From an uncultured Selenomonadales bacterium (GTDB taxonomy: Bacteria > Bacillota > Negativicutes > Selenomonadales > Selenomonadaceae), in NCBI GenBank assembly GCA_946183785.1, contig CAMHCS010000018.1:1-51848 (forward strand): DNA of 51,848 bases, read 5' to 3'. How positions within the stretch are numbered: position 1 is the first letter of the stretch; each line of letters begins with the position of its first letter. This document shows, piece by piece, positions 1-8,124 of this stretch. The notes beneath the pieces are model-generated. The model made no database searches. It was given only the letters and a program-made list of their open reading frames with translations, and had not been told where the DNA came from. The translations under genes and the position numbers were made by a program.

Positions 1-80
1 CGAAAAAATCCCTCGACAGATGCACGAATTGACTTAATCAGTGTTTCCTTAAAGATTCCTTAATCCCAAGGGGGGTATCT

Positions 81-521
81 GTGATGAAAAAATTGCTGAG
101 CTGGCTGCATTGGCTGATGATTCTTCCCTTCGGCCTTTTCCTGTATGTCGGCGTAAAGGGATGCGTATATCTGTTGGCGATCCGATATGAGGGAAGCGGC
201 AGCCTGATTCCTCTGGTCTCAGATTTCCTGTTGGGCGGAATCCTCGGGATTGCGTTGATTCTTGTCATTTCTTACACGCTGGCGCCGCAGGGCAAAATCG
301 CGGCCGTCGTGTGCGTGGCTCTGTTCTGTATCGCATTCAACGGATATTTCGAAGTGTGGCGCTCCTTTAAGGGCATGACGGAAACTCCGCTCTGGCAGGC
401 CGGGCTCATTACCGGCCTTTCCGTGATCACGTCTCTGACGACCTGGAACGAGCTCAGGAGTTATCGAAAGCGTAAGCTGGAGGAAAAAAAGAGACCGGTG
501 GCAGCGGCGGAAGAAGCATGA
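81..521 (+). CDS. Small integral membrane protein, function unknown
   Basis: 146 residues, GTG start followed at once by ATG, with a G-rich ribosome binding site (GGGGGG) just upstream. I see about four hydrophobic segments: residues about 8-28, 45-67, 72-88 and 103-119. The C-terminus is charged and basic and ends in Ala/Glu, as expected for a cytoplasmic tail. No catalytic motif or family signature is recognised. It lies just upstream of the rplM promoter and shows no operon partner in the window. A weak TTGACT at 29-34 could be its -35. It is probably a real gene because of its ribosome binding site and coherent membrane topology, but its role is unknown. Confidence 0.7.
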   Translation: MMKKLLSWLHWLMILPFGLFLYVGVKGCVYLLAIRYEGSGSLIPLVSDFLLGGILGIALILVISYTLAPQGKIAAVVCVALFCIAFNGYFEVWRSFKGMTETPLWQAGLITGLSVITSLTTWNELRSYRKRKLEEKKRPVAAAEEA

Positions 522-552
522 GATGAATTTTTCATGAATCGGCAAATATTGC

Positions 553-581
553 TTGACTTCATCGATGTTTTTTAATAAAAT
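553..581 (+). promoter_or_regulatory. Sigma-A type promoter of rplM-rpsI
   Basis: TTGACT at 553-558 and TAAAAT at 576-581 are separated by 17 bases, which places transcription start near 588 and leaves a leader of about 100 bases before rplM. Confidence 0.75.
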
Positions 582-587
582 ACTTCC

Positions 588-692
588 ATGTGAAGTTACG
601 GCCTGTTCCCACAAGCCCCGGTAACCGGTCGGCAGACTTCGCGTGTCTTTTATTTTGTATAAAGTGCCTATTTTGCTAGGGAGGGTTAATGC
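588..692 (+). promoter_or_regulatory. Probable ribosomal protein L13 leader (autoregulatory 5' UTR)
   Basis: The leader between the rplM promoter and start can fold: GAAGT at 592-596 pairs with ACTTC at 636-640, enclosing CCGG-TAA-CCGG at 618-628. Low-GC Gram-positive bacteria carry a known L13 leader structure in front of rplM-rpsI, thought to bind L13. I call it from position and foldability; I could not match it base by base to the family consensus. Confidence 0.5.
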
Positions 693-1127
693 GTGAAGAC
701 AACGTTCATGGCCAATGCGTCAAATATCGAACGCAAATGGTATGTTGTTGATGCGGAAGGCCAGACGGTTGGCCGTTTAGCCGCAGAAGTTGCAAAAGTA
801 TTGCGCGGCAAGCATAAGCCGACGTATACGCCGCATGTGGACACCGGCGATTATGTGATCGTCGTCAATGCGGACAAAGTCGTATTTACGGGCAAGAAGC
901 TCAAGAAGAAGACGTATTTCCGTTATTCCGGTTATCCGGGAGGAACTTCCTTCACTACGGCGGAGCAGATGCTGCAGAAGATGCCGGAGCGTGTTGTGGA
1001 GCATGCGGTTCGCGGCATGCTGCCGAAGAATCGCCTTGGCTCGCAGATGTATCGCAAGCTGAACGTCTATGCGGGTGCGGAGCATCCGCATGCGGCGCAG
1101 AAGCCGGAAGTCCTGAATTTGAAGTGA
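693..1127 (+). CDS. rplM: 50S ribosomal protein L13
   Basis: 144 residues, the normal family length. L13 is an early assembly protein of the large ribosomal subunit. The N-terminus contains the typical [19 protein letters not shown] stretch, followed by TVGRLA, the [16 protein letters not shown] core, and a C-terminal region with GMLPKNRLG and [10 protein letters not shown]. The GTG start at 693 is preceded by GGGAGGG; an ATG at 708 is an alternative that would remove five residues, but L13 proteins usually have these. It is followed 23 bases later by rpsI, the conserved bacterial pair. It is probably regulated by the upstream leader. Confidence 0.97.
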   Translation: MKTTFMANASNIERKWYVVDAEGQTVGRLAAEVAKVLRGKHKPTYTPHVDTGDYVIVVNADKVVFTGKKLKKKTYFRYSGYPGGTSFTTAEQMLQKMPERVVEHAVRGMLPKNRLGSQMYRKLNVYAGAEHPHAAQKPEVLNLK

Positions 1128-1150
1128 GACTGGAATAGGAGGAACAATTT

Positions 1151-1543
1151 ATGGCATTGGTCAATTACTACGGCACCGGCCGCAGGAAATCCTCGGTTGC
1201 CAGAGTTCGTCTGGTTCCGGGTGCGGGCAAGGTTACGATTAACGGCCGCGATATGGAAGAGTATTTTGGTCTGAAGACGCTGGAGCTTATCGTTCGTCAG
1301 CCGTTGGTGCTGACGGAGATGGTGGATAAGTACGACGTGCTGGCCAACGTTTCCGGCGGCGGCGCCTCCGGCCAGGCGGGCGCGATTCGTCACGGCATTT
1401 CCCGTGCATTGCTGGAGCTTGACGGCGAGCTTCGTCCGGCGTTGAAGAAAGCGGGTTTCCTGACTCGTGATTCGCGCGAAAAGGAGCGCCGCAAATACGG
1501 CCTGAAGAAAGCGCGCAAGGCTTCGCAGTTCTCGAAGCGCTAA
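1151..1543 (+). CDS. rpsI: 30S ribosomal protein S9
   Basis: 130 residues, full length. S9 belongs to the small-subunit head, and its C-terminal tail reaches the P-site tRNA. The N-terminus has the [14 protein letters not shown] motif, the centre has the [20 protein letters not shown] core, and the C-terminus ends in the basic [12 protein letters not shown], whose final Lys-Arg is the family hallmark. An AGGAGG site precedes the ATG. It is co-transcribed with rplM and ends just before an intrinsic terminator. Confidence 0.97.
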   Translation: MALVNYYGTGRRKSSVARVRLVPGAGKVTINGRDMEEYFGLKTLELIVRQPLVLTEMVDKYDVLANVSGGGASGQAGAIRHGISRALLELDGELRPALKKAGFLTRDSREKERRKYGLKKARKASQFSKR

Positions 1544-1557
1544 GTTATTGTGCGATT

Positions 1558-1591
1558 ATCCCTCGGTGGTTACGCCGGGGGATTATTTTTT
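1558..1591 (+). terminator. Intrinsic terminator of rplM-rpsI
   Basis: ATCCCTCGG at 1558-1566 pairs with CCGGGGGAT at 1575-1583 (one G-U pair) and is followed by a T-rich run. Confidence 0.75.
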
Positions 1592-1608
1592 AACGAGGTG
1601 TATATCTC

Positions 1609-3525
1609 ATGATTCTGGATCATTCGTCTGTTGAGCTCCTCGCCCCGGCGGGGAATTGGGAGGCACTGGAGGCAGCCGTCAAAGCGGGCGCGGACGCCGT
1701 TTATCTCGGCGGCAAGCATTTCAATATGCGCCTGCACCGGCAGGACATGAATTTTGACGACGAGGCGCTGGCTCGTGCCGTTTCCTTTGCGCACGCGCAC
1801 GGCGTGAAGCTTTATGTCACAATCAACAATCTGATCTATGAAAACGAACTCGGGGATTTGGAGGAGTTCCTTCGGTATCTCGGAACCATCGGTCCGGACG
1901 CGATTCTCGTGCAGGATCTTGCCGTGATTCGGCTCGTCCGCAGGCTCGATCTTAAAATTCCGATGCACGCTTCCGTCATGATGAATATCCATAACGAGCC
2001 CGCGATGAATCTGCTGAAGGAGTGCGGGATCACGCGGATCGTCGCGAGCCGCGAACTGTCCCTGGACGAGCTTTCGCTGCTGAGGGAACGGACCGGACTC
2101 GAAATCGAATATTTCATGCACGGCGATATGTGTTTCGCGGAGAGTGGGCAGTGCATTCATTCCGGCGTGCTCTTCGGCAAAAGCAGCAACCGGGGCCTCT
2201 GTCTGAAGCCCTGCCGTTGGCCCTATCGCCTGATTGACGAGGAAACGGGCGAGATCCTTGACGAACACGGGAGAGGCGCTTACAAACTCGCGATAAAGGA
2301 TATGTGCATGTACCGCCATATCCCAGAGCTCATTCAGACGGGCGTATTCTCGTTTAAGATCGAGGGGCGCATGCGGCCTGCGGATTTCGTGTTCCGTATC
2401 GTCAGCCTCTATCGAAAGGCCATTGACGCCTATCTGGCGGACCCAACAGGGTATCGGATCGATGAAGGCGACTGGCAGACGCTTTACGACGGCCGCGTCC
2501 GCGATTTCAGCACCTGTTCAGCCCTCGGCAAGGTAACGGCGGAGGACATCGGCTGGGACGGCTCCCGGGAGCCCCGCTTTTTCAGTCATGCTGTTGAGGA
2601 GGCGGCGATGCCCGGTTTCAATCCCAAAGACGTCGTTGAACGCAGACGGGGAGGAGCGCCTCGTTTATCTGTTCGCGCTGCAGATAAGGAAAGTGCGGCT
2701 GCCGCCATCGAGAACGGCGCCGACGCCGTCTGCATCGGGGGCGACGTTTACCGGCCGCGTCGGCCGTGGACGCTCGAAGCGATTGGAAAAGTTGTCGATT
2801 ACGCGCACGCGCAGGGAAAGCTGGCCGTCGTCGCGACGCCCAGGACCGCCATGCGTAGGGAATGCGGGGAACTGGAGCAATTTCTGAAGGCTTTGGAGCA
2901 GATTCGCCCGGACGCCGTCTGCGTCGGCAATCTGGGTACCCTGGCAATGGCGCGCACGCTGACCTCGCTGCCGATACAGGCGGATTTTTCGATGAATATC
3001 TGCAATCACGGCTCGCTGGAATTCCTGAAGGCGTACGGCGTCAAAATGGCAACGGCGTCTTTTGAGCTTCCGCCCGCCGAGCTTCAGGCGATGCTGCAAA
3101 ACGCCGCGATTCCTGTGGAAGTCGTGATACACGGCGCATACGCGTCCATGCTTTGCGATCATAACATTCCGGCCTTTAGCCTGTCTCCCGATCCCTTCGC
3201 CGACACGGCGTTTTCCGATCGTCGTTACGCGCTTCTGGACGAGGCGGGGGAGCGTCATTCGATTCGTATCGACCAGTACGGCCGCAATCATATTCTGTTC
3301 GCGAAGGACCTTTGCCTGTATCCGTACCTTGGAGTGTTGAAAGGAGTCGCCTCGTACCGTATCGAAGGGCAGGATTACACGCCGCAGTGGGTCGGGCGGC
3401 TCGCCGCTTTTTATCGGAAAGCGCTGGACGCCGCCTCCATGGGTGCGTCCGGAATGCCGACGATAGACGAAATCGCATCGGGCGGTCCAAGAAAGCCGGG
3501 CATAGGCGCGTTTCGTTTTTACTAG
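1609..3525 (+). CDS. U32-family protein with a duplicated U32-like domain
   Basis: 638 residues. The first half (about 1-340) is a canonical U32 domain: ELLAPAGNWEALEAAVKAGA at the start, then GADAVYLGG, HGDMC, and four cysteines at 175, 182, 198 and 202, spaced like the iron-sulfur ligands of tRNA/rRNA hydroxylation factors (TrhP, RlhA). The second half (about 350-620) repeats the same order of elements (ADKESAAAAIENGADAVCIGG, VVIHG near 508) but keeps only one of the four cysteines (C516). Members modify RNA with prephenate-derived chemistry or are annotated as peptidases or collagenases; an RNA-hydroxylation role is inference. It is followed after 18 bases by the aminotransferase gene, so the two are probably co-transcribed. 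Confidence 0.85.
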   Translation: MILDHSSVELLAPAGNWEALEAAVKAGADAVYLGGKHFNMRLHRQDMNFDDEALARAVSFAHAHGVKLYVTINNLIYENELGDLEEFLRYLGTIGPDAILVQDLAVIRLVRRLDLKIPMHASVMMNIHNEPAMNLLKECGITRIVASRELSLDELSLLRERTGLEIEYFMHGDMCFAESGQCIHSGVLFGKSSNRGLCLKPCRWPYRLIDEETGEILDEHGRGAYKLAIKDMCMYRHIPELIQTGVFSFKIEGRMRPADFVFRIVSLYRKAIDAYLADPTGYRIDEGDWQTLYDGRVRDFSTCSALGKVTAEDIGWDGSREPRFFSHAVEEAAMPGFNPKDVVERRRGGAPRLSVRAADKESAAAAIENGADAVCIGGDVYRPRRPWTLEAIGKVVDYAHAQGKLAVVATPRTAMRRECGELEQFLKALEQIRPDAVCVGNLGTLAMARTLTSLPIQADFSMNICNHGSLEFLKAYGVKMATASFELPPAELQAMLQNAAIPVEVVIHGAYASMLCDHNIPAFSLSPDPFADTAFSDRRYALLDEAGERHSIRIDQYGRNHILFAKDLCLYPYLGVLKGVASYRIEGQDYTPQWVGRLAAFYRKALDAASMGASGMPTIDEIASGGPRKPGIGAFRFY

Positions 3526-3543
3526 AGATCGGGGGGAAACGTC

Positions 3544-4836
3544 TTGGAAAAATACATCGGTCCGCAGGAGATCATCGAGAAGAAGCGTCAGTATATCATG
3601 CCGTGTCTTTCGCACTTTTACGAAAAGCCGCCGGAGCTGGTGCGCGGCTCCATGCAATATCTGTTTGACCATACGGGAAAAAAATATCTGGATTGCTTCG
3701 CCGGCGTTTCCGTCATCAACTGCGGCCATTGCAACCCGGAAATCACGGACAGGCTCTGTGAGCAGATCAGGACCTTGCAGCATGTCTGCAACATTTACCT
3801 GACGGAAAATTTCGTGCGGCTCGCGGAGCGGCTGGCCGCCGTCACGCCGGGAACGCTCACAAAATCCTTCTTTTGCTCGACAGGCACCGAGGCGAACGAA
3901 GGCGCGTTGCTTCTCGCCTCCATTTACACGAAAAGCGACGAATTCCTCGCACTGCGCGGCGGCCTTCACGGCCGCACCAAGCTTGCCATGAACCTTACGG
4001 GTATCGGTATGTGGCGCACGGACCCGCATCCGGTGGGCGGCATTCATTTCGCGCCGAATCCCTATTGCTATCGCTGCCCGCTCGGGAAAAAACATCCGTC
4101 CTGCGACCTCGCCTGCGCCAACGCCGTCGAGGATATCATCAAGACGGCAACTTCCGGCCGTCCGGCGGCATTCATTGCCGAGACCGTGCAGGGAAACGCG
4201 GGAATCGTCGTTCCGCCGAAGGGTTATTTCAAACGGCTGAAGGAAATCCTCGCGGCTTGCGGCACTTTGCTGATTATCGACGAAGTGCAGACGGGCTTCG
4301 CACGGACTGGCAAAATGTTCGCAATCGAGCATTACGACGTTGCCCCCGATATCATGTCGATGGCGAAGGCGTTGGGAAACGGCGTTCCCATCAGCGCTTT
4401 CATCGCGACGGCGGAAATTGCCGACGTCTATACGAAGCCCGGCGCATCCACGCTGGGCGGCAATCCCGTTTCCTCGACGGCGGGACTGGCCGTCCTCGAC
4501 TATATCGAAAATCGTGAATTGATGAAAAACGCGGAGGAGCGGGGCAGGCAGCTTACGGACGGCCTGAAGGAACTGGCGGCGCGCCATGGCGTCATTGGCG
4601 ACGTGCGCGGACTTGGCCTGATGGTGGGCGCAGAGTTTATCCGGTCCGACGGCAGTCCTTATCCGGAGCTTTTGGACGACGTATTGGAGACGATGAAAGA
4701 AAGGGGCTTCCTTATCGGGAAAAATGGCCTGAGCCGTAATGTCATGGCGTTTCAGCCTCCGCTCGTCATCACGGAGAAGGACGTGGACGGGCTCTTGAAC
4801 GCGCTGGAGGACGTGCTGAAGGAAAAAGACGAATAA
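3544..4836 (+). CDS. Class III PLP-dependent aminotransferase
   Basis: 430 residues, TTG start after GGGGGAAACG. This is a fold-type I aminotransferase of the ornithine/GABA/AGXT2 class. Visible motifs are the substrate and cofactor loop STGTEANEGA, the PLP-ring aspartate in IIDEVQTGFARTG (D246), and the Schiff-base lysine in SMAKALGNG (K275), followed by STLGGNPVSSTAGLAVL. It is closest in pattern to alanine-glyoxylate (AGXT2) or beta-alanine type enzymes. An unusual cysteine cluster, CYRCPLGKKHPSCDLAC, lies near residues 176-192. The amino donor cannot be deduced. It follows the U32 gene closely, and no pathway partner is visible. Confidence 0.85.
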   Translation: MEKYIGPQEIIEKKRQYIMPCLSHFYEKPPELVRGSMQYLFDHTGKKYLDCFAGVSVINCGHCNPEITDRLCEQIRTLQHVCNIYLTENFVRLAERLAAVTPGTLTKSFFCSTGTEANEGALLLASIYTKSDEFLALRGGLHGRTKLAMNLTGIGMWRTDPHPVGGIHFAPNPYCYRCPLGKKHPSCDLACANAVEDIIKTATSGRPAAFIAETVQGNAGIVVPPKGYFKRLKEILAACGTLLIIDEVQTGFARTGKMFAIEHYDVAPDIMSMAKALGNGVPISAFIATAEIADVYTKPGASTLGGNPVSSTAGLAVLDYIENRELMKNAEERGRQLTDGLKELAARHGVIGDVRGLGLMVGAEFIRSDGSPYPELLDDVLETMKERGFLIGKNGLSRNVMAFQPPLVITEKDVDGLLNALEDVLKEKDE

Positions 4837-4859
4837 GCGCGGCTGTCGAAGGGTTCATT

Positions 4860-4888
4860 TTGATTTTCTCGCTGCGCTGTGATATAAT
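4860..4888 (+). promoter_or_regulatory. Promoter of the YebC gene
   Basis: TTGATT at 4860-4865 and a perfect TATAAT at 4883-4888 are separated by 17 bases, about 45 bases before the start codon. Confidence 0.8.
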
Positions 4889-4933
4889 TATTTGGCAATT
4901 CATACGACAGACAAATGAAGGAGAGTTTTATTT

Positions 4934-5665
4934 ATGTCAGGACATTCCAAATGGGCAAATATTAAGCGGAAAAAAGGCGCGAACGACGCGATTCGCGGGA
5001 AGATTACGACGAAAATCGGCCGCGAGATTACGATTGCCGTGCAGATGGGCGGCGCAGACCCGACGGGTAATATGCGCCTGAAGCTCGCCCTTTCAAAAGC
5101 GAAAGCGAACAACATTCCGAAGGAAAACATTCAGCGCGCGATACAGAAGGGCCTGGGAGCTTCCGAGGGCGCGGGCTACGAAGAATTCACCTATGAAGGG
5201 TACGGACCCGGCGGCGTTGCCGTCATGCTGGACATCATGACCGACAACAGGAACCGCACGGCGGCCGATGTCCGCCATTTGTTCTCAAAGCACGGCGGCA
5301 ACCTTGGCGAGACCGGTTGCGTCGGCTGGATGTTCAAGCAGAAAGCGATTTTCGTCGTCGAGAAGGAGACCTTCGCGGACGAAGACGAGTTGATGGACAT
5401 CGTGCTGGAAGCCGGCGCGGAGGATATGAAAGCGGAGGACGATGTCTTCGAGATTTCAGCCGCTCCGTCGGATTTTGACGCAATCGAGAAAGCGTTGGGC
5501 GAAAAAGGGATTGAGACGGCCTCGGCGGAAGTTACGATGGTTCCCGATACGACGGTGAAGCTGGAAGGCAAAGACGCCGAAAAGATGATGGCTCTCGTCG
5601 ACGCGTTGGAGGAACACGACGACGTGCAGAATATCTACGCGAATTATGAGATAGAAGAGGCGTGA
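4934..5665 (+). CDS. yebC: YebC/PmpR (TACO1) family protein
   Basis: 243 residues, full length. It begins with the family signature MSGHSKWANIKRKKGANDA and continues with IGREITIAV, NNIPKENIQRAI and the glycine-rich YEEFTYEGYGPGGVAVM. Members were described as transcriptional regulators; recent work on the family assigns at least some of them to ribosomes stalled on proline stretches. The ribosome binding site AAGGAG precedes the ATG by about ten bases. It is transcribed alone from its own promoter and ends at a strong bidirectional terminator. The cytoplasmic location is inferred from the absence of any signal sequence. Confidence 0.93.
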   Translation: MSGHSKWANIKRKKGANDAIRGKITTKIGREITIAVQMGGADPTGNMRLKLALSKAKANNIPKENIQRAIQKGLGASEGAGYEEFTYEGYGPGGVAVMLDIMTDNRNRTAADVRHLFSKHGGNLGETGCVGWMFKQKAIFVVEKETFADEDELMDIVLEAGAEDMKAEDDVFEISAAPSDFDAIEKALGEKGIETASAEVTMVPDTTVKLEGKDAEKMMALVDALEEHDDVQNIYANYEIEEA

Positions 5666-5700
5666 ATATACGCTTTGGCTGCGGTTCATAAAATAATAAC

Positions 5701-5745
5701 AAAACGGCTTCCAACTTACCGTATAGGCAGTTGGAAGCCGTTTCT
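5701..5745. terminator. Bidirectional intrinsic terminator
   Basis: AACGGCTTCCAACT pairs perfectly with AGTTGGAAGCCGTT around a 13-base loop. T-rich sequence follows on the plus strand, and on the minus strand the hairpin is followed by TTGTTATTATTTT. It serves yebC and the convergent minus-strand gene ending at 5758. Confidence 0.88.
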
Positions 5746-5757
5746 TTCGTTGTGTGA

Positions 5758-6114
5758 TCAACCTGCAATACGAGCCGTTTTGTCCGCTGCAAACAGGCGG
5801 GCGCAGAAGGAGTCCGTCAGGCGGACCTCCACGCGGTCGATCGCTTCCTTGTTGGCAAGCGGAGCCAGATTTTCGAGAGCGATGGACGCCGCGCGGCGAG
5901 CGCCGTTGTCCACGGCGATTTCAGAGCCGTCGTTGGCGTACGCGCGAAGAGCAAGCGGCCGATTTTTCGGGAGCACGAGGAGAGTGTCTGCGCCGATGCC
6001 GTTTCGAGCGGAAAGCAGAAGAGCGACGCCGTTTTTCCGAGGGCTTTCTCCCTGAAGCTCGTCCCATACGATATAGCGAACGCCGTCCAGCGTGATTTTT
6101 TCCAATTCCCGCAT
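5758..6114 (-). CDS. DapF-like half-protein lacking the catalytic cysteine
   Basis: 118 residues from the ATG at 6114, chosen because GGAGG sits eight bases upstream; the reading frame extends to 6231, but that part shows no ribosome binding site. Residues about 28-80 closely follow the N-terminal half of diaminopimelate epimerase: NGIGADTLLVLP, then RAYANDGSE, then a motif aligned with the catalytic CGNGAR that reads VDNGAR here. The catalytic cysteine is therefore missing, and the second half of the roughly 275-residue enzyme is absent. The gene ends naturally right before a terminator, so it is not an obvious recent frameshift. Epimerase activity is unlikely; a domesticated or regulatory role, or decay, is possible. 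It diverges from the AraC gene. Confidence 0.6.
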   Translation of the reverse strand: MRELEKITLDGVRYIVWDELQGESPRKNGVALLLSARNGIGADTLLVLPKNRPLALRAYANDGSEIAVDNGARRAASIALENLAPLANKEAIDRVEVRLTDSFCARLFAADKTARIAG

Positions 6115-6170
6115 TTCAATCGCCTCCGTCAATGCCGACTTGCGTTGGGCAAGTACTTTCCCTGTTTGCA

Positions 6171-6205
6171 TGCACAGTATAACAGGCAGGATATTGACGG
6201 TAAAT
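6171..6205 (-). promoter_or_regulatory. Possible promoter of the DapF-like gene
   Basis: Read on the minus strand, TTTACC and TATACT are separated by 17 bases. The -35 match is weak, so the call is tentative. Confidence 0.4.
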
Positions 6206-6211
6206 AGCGTT

Positions 6212-6244
6212 TTTTGCATTTTATATTGCAAAACGTGCTATAAT
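6212..6244 (+). promoter_or_regulatory. Extended -10 promoter with palindrome before the AraC-family gene
   Basis: TATAAT at 6239-6244 is preceded by TGC, an extended -10. Just upstream, TTTTGCA at 6212-6218 and TGCAAAA at 6227-6233 form a perfect 7-8-7 inverted repeat covering the -35 region. This is a plausible operator for the AraC protein or another regulator. Confidence 0.55.
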
Positions 6245-6274
6245 ATCTTCGAGAAAAAGTTCGAGGTGAACAAC

Positions 6275-7132
6275 ATGCCGGAGTATGAGAAGAAAGGGTA
6301 TCTGGTACAGGATTTCAAGGTGTTTCGCCTGAACAGTCCGATGCCTCGGCCCATTCCGTTCCATTACCATGATTTCCACAAAATCATTCTTTTTCTCGAT
6401 GTAACGGGCGATTATATCATCGAGGGTACTTCGTACCCGTTGGGGGCAAGCGATATTGCCTTCGTGCGGGAAGGAGAGATCCATCGTCCGGTGATTGACG
6501 GGGAAAGCCCTTACGAGCGCATTGTTATTTACGTCGCTCCTGGCTTTCTCGCGCGGGTTTCGCGTCCCGGGGCCGACCTCTCCTCGTGCTTTCGACGGGC
6601 GCCCGGTGAAGCAGGTGTTATGCGGCTCGCCTCGGGGCATTCCCATGAACTTCTGGCGCAGATGGAAAAGCTGGAGCGCACGGCGCGCGGCGAGGGGTTC
6701 GCCAACAGCCTATACATCGAGGCGCTTTTCGTCGAGTTCATGATTCTTCTGCATCGCGCGCTGTTTTCCCATGAGCTTGGCACAGTAAAAGAGGCGGAGT
6801 CGGACGAAAAAATCCAGCCGCTGCTCGTCTACATCGAAAACCATTTGAAGGGCGACCTATCGGCGGACACGTTGGCGCAGGAAGCGTACCTGAGCAAATA
6901 TTACCTGATGCGCCGATTCAAGGCGGCGACAGGTTTCAGCCTGCACCAATACGTCACGATGAAACGGCTGCTCCATGCGCGCTCGCTTTTAACCGAGTCG
7001 CCGGAGCGCGCAATCATGGAAATCAGCGCGGATTCCGGTTTTTCCGATTACACGGCGTTTTTTCGCGCGTTCAAGACGCAGTTTTCCGTCACGCCGCAGG
7101 AGTGGCGAAGGCTGCACGCGGAGGGCAAATAG
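6275..7132 (+). CDS. AraC-family transcriptional regulator with N-terminal cupin domain
   Basis: 285 residues from the ATG at 6275; the frame is open further upstream, but that would place the start before the promoter. The N-terminal half carries the sensing cupin pattern: FHYHDFHKIILFLDVTGDYI, then YPLGASDIAFVREGEIHRP. The C-terminal hundred residues hold the two helix-turn-helix units: LSADTLAQEAYLSKYYLMRRFK, and SADSGFSDYTAFFRAFKTQF followed by the typical SVTPQEWRR. Such proteins bind a small effector and activate or repress nearby genes; the divergent DapF-like gene is the obvious candidate target. The effector is unknown. It ends two bases before the convergent Mrp gene. Confidence 0.9.
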   Translation: MPEYEKKGYLVQDFKVFRLNSPMPRPIPFHYHDFHKIILFLDVTGDYIIEGTSYPLGASDIAFVREGEIHRPVIDGESPYERIVIYVAPGFLARVSRPGADLSSCFRRAPGEAGVMRLASGHSHELLAQMEKLERTARGEGFANSLYIEALFVEFMILLHRALFSHELGTVKEAESDEKIQPLLVYIENHLKGDLSADTLAQEAYLSKYYLMRRFKAATGFSLHQYVTMKRLLHARSLLTESPERAIMEISADSGFSDYTAFFRAFKTQFSVTPQEWRRLHAEGK

Positions 7133-7134
7133 AG

Positions 7135-7980
7135 TTACGCCTGTTTTTTGTCCAGCGTCTTCAATGCTTCCACAGCGTTGTCCAGCCAATGCCCCTCGTA
7201 GGTTTCGATGGCTCCGGCGTCACAGGCTGCAGCAAGATTTGGGTCGATGGGAATATGGCCGAGCACGGGCAGGTCGTATTTCGCCGCGACGGTGGGAAGA
7301 TGGCTTTCACCAAAGATGAAGTGCTCCTTTCCGCAGTCCGGGCAGCGGAAGGAGGCCATGTTCTCCAAAAGGCCGAGGATAGGGATATTCATCATTTTCG
7401 CCATGTTGACGGCTTTCTCCACAATCATCAGCGCCAGTTCCTGCGGAGAGGTCACGACGAGAATGCCGTCCACAGGAAGCGACTGGAACACGGTCAGCGG
7501 CACGTCGCCGGTGCCGGGCGGCATATCGACAAACAGGAAATCGATATTGTCCCAGATGAATTCCTGCCAGAATTGCTTGACGATGCTCGCGATGATCGGA
7601 CCTCGCCAGAGCACGGGATCAGTGGCATTCGGCAGCAGCAGGTTCATCGAAATGAGAGGAATCCCGCCATCGCTGACCATCGGGTAGGCGCCGGTCTCCG
7701 AGCCGCGGACGACGCCGCTCACGCCGAAGAGCTTCGGGATTGACGGTCCTGTGACGTCGGCGTCGAGGATGCCGACGGAGAATCCTGCGCGGCTCATCGT
7801 GACGGCGGAGAGCGCGGTCACAAGGGATTTGCCGACGCCGCCCTTGCCGCTGACGACGGCGACAACGTGCTTGACGTTGCTGAGTTCATGAGGCTTGACT
7901 TGCAGGTTTTGCGGTGACTGCCGCTCTTCGCAGTCTACGCCGCAGGCTTCGCAGTTCTGATCGCAGTTCGTTTCGCTCAT
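7135..7980 (-). CDS. Mrp/NBP35-family iron-sulfur carrier ATPase
   Basis: 281 residues from the ATG at 7980, supported by GAGGAGG upstream; a longer frame to 8064 exists without a site. The N-terminus is cysteine-rich (CDQNCEACGVDC), followed by the deviant Walker A GKGGVGKS, LDADVTGPSIPKLFG, the Walker B-like FLFVDMPPGTGD, and a CPDCG motif near the C-terminal part. Mrp/NBP35 proteins are dimeric ATPases that load or transfer 4Fe-4S clusters; the N-terminal cysteines resemble those of the NBP35 branch. It converges with the AraC gene and has its own promoter. Confidence 0.93.
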   Translation of the reverse strand: MSETNCDQNCEACGVDCEERQSPQNLQVKPHELSNVKHVVAVVSGKGGVGKSLVTALSAVTMSRAGFSVGILDADVTGPSIPKLFGVSGVVRGSETGAYPMVSDGGIPLISMNLLLPNATDPVLWRGPIIASIVKQFWQEFIWDNIDFLFVDMPPGTGDVPLTVFQSLPVDGILVVTSPQELALMIVEKAVNMAKMMNIPILGLLENMASFRCPDCGKEHFIFGESHLPTVAAKYDLPVLGHIPIDPNLAAACDAGAIETYEGHWLDNAVEALKTLDKKQA

Positions 7981-8016
7981 TGTGATATCCTCCTCAATAG
8001 AATATATAGGTATCAT

Positions 8017-8045
8017 ATCATAAAACATGAAAGAAACACAAACAA
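8017..8045 (-). promoter_or_regulatory. Promoter of the Mrp/NBP35 gene
   Basis: On the minus strand TTGTTT and TATGAT are separated by 17 bases, about 40 bases before the start codon. Confidence 0.6.
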
Positions 8046-8057
8046 TCGCGCATGAAA

Positions 8058-8086
8058 TTGACAAACGGGAAGATGTGCTTTACTAT
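8058..8086 (+). promoter_or_regulatory. Promoter of the 501-residue protein gene
   Basis: A perfect -35 TTGACA at 8058-8063 and TACTAT at 8081-8086 are separated by 17 bases. It lies back to back with the Mrp promoter. Confidence 0.75.
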
Positions 8087-8124
8087 TTTCATATTAATTA
8101 TGGAATGCATTGTGAGGACTATTT

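Noticed and set aside
2665..4587. Minus-strand 640-residue frame across the U32 and aminotransferase genes
   Set aside because: Same reason: antisense shadow crossing two well-supported plus-strand genes.
5758..6231. Longer 157-residue version of the DapF-like protein
   Set aside because: The first 39 residues would be encoded across the promoter region and lack a ribosome binding site, while GGAGG fits the ATG at 6114.
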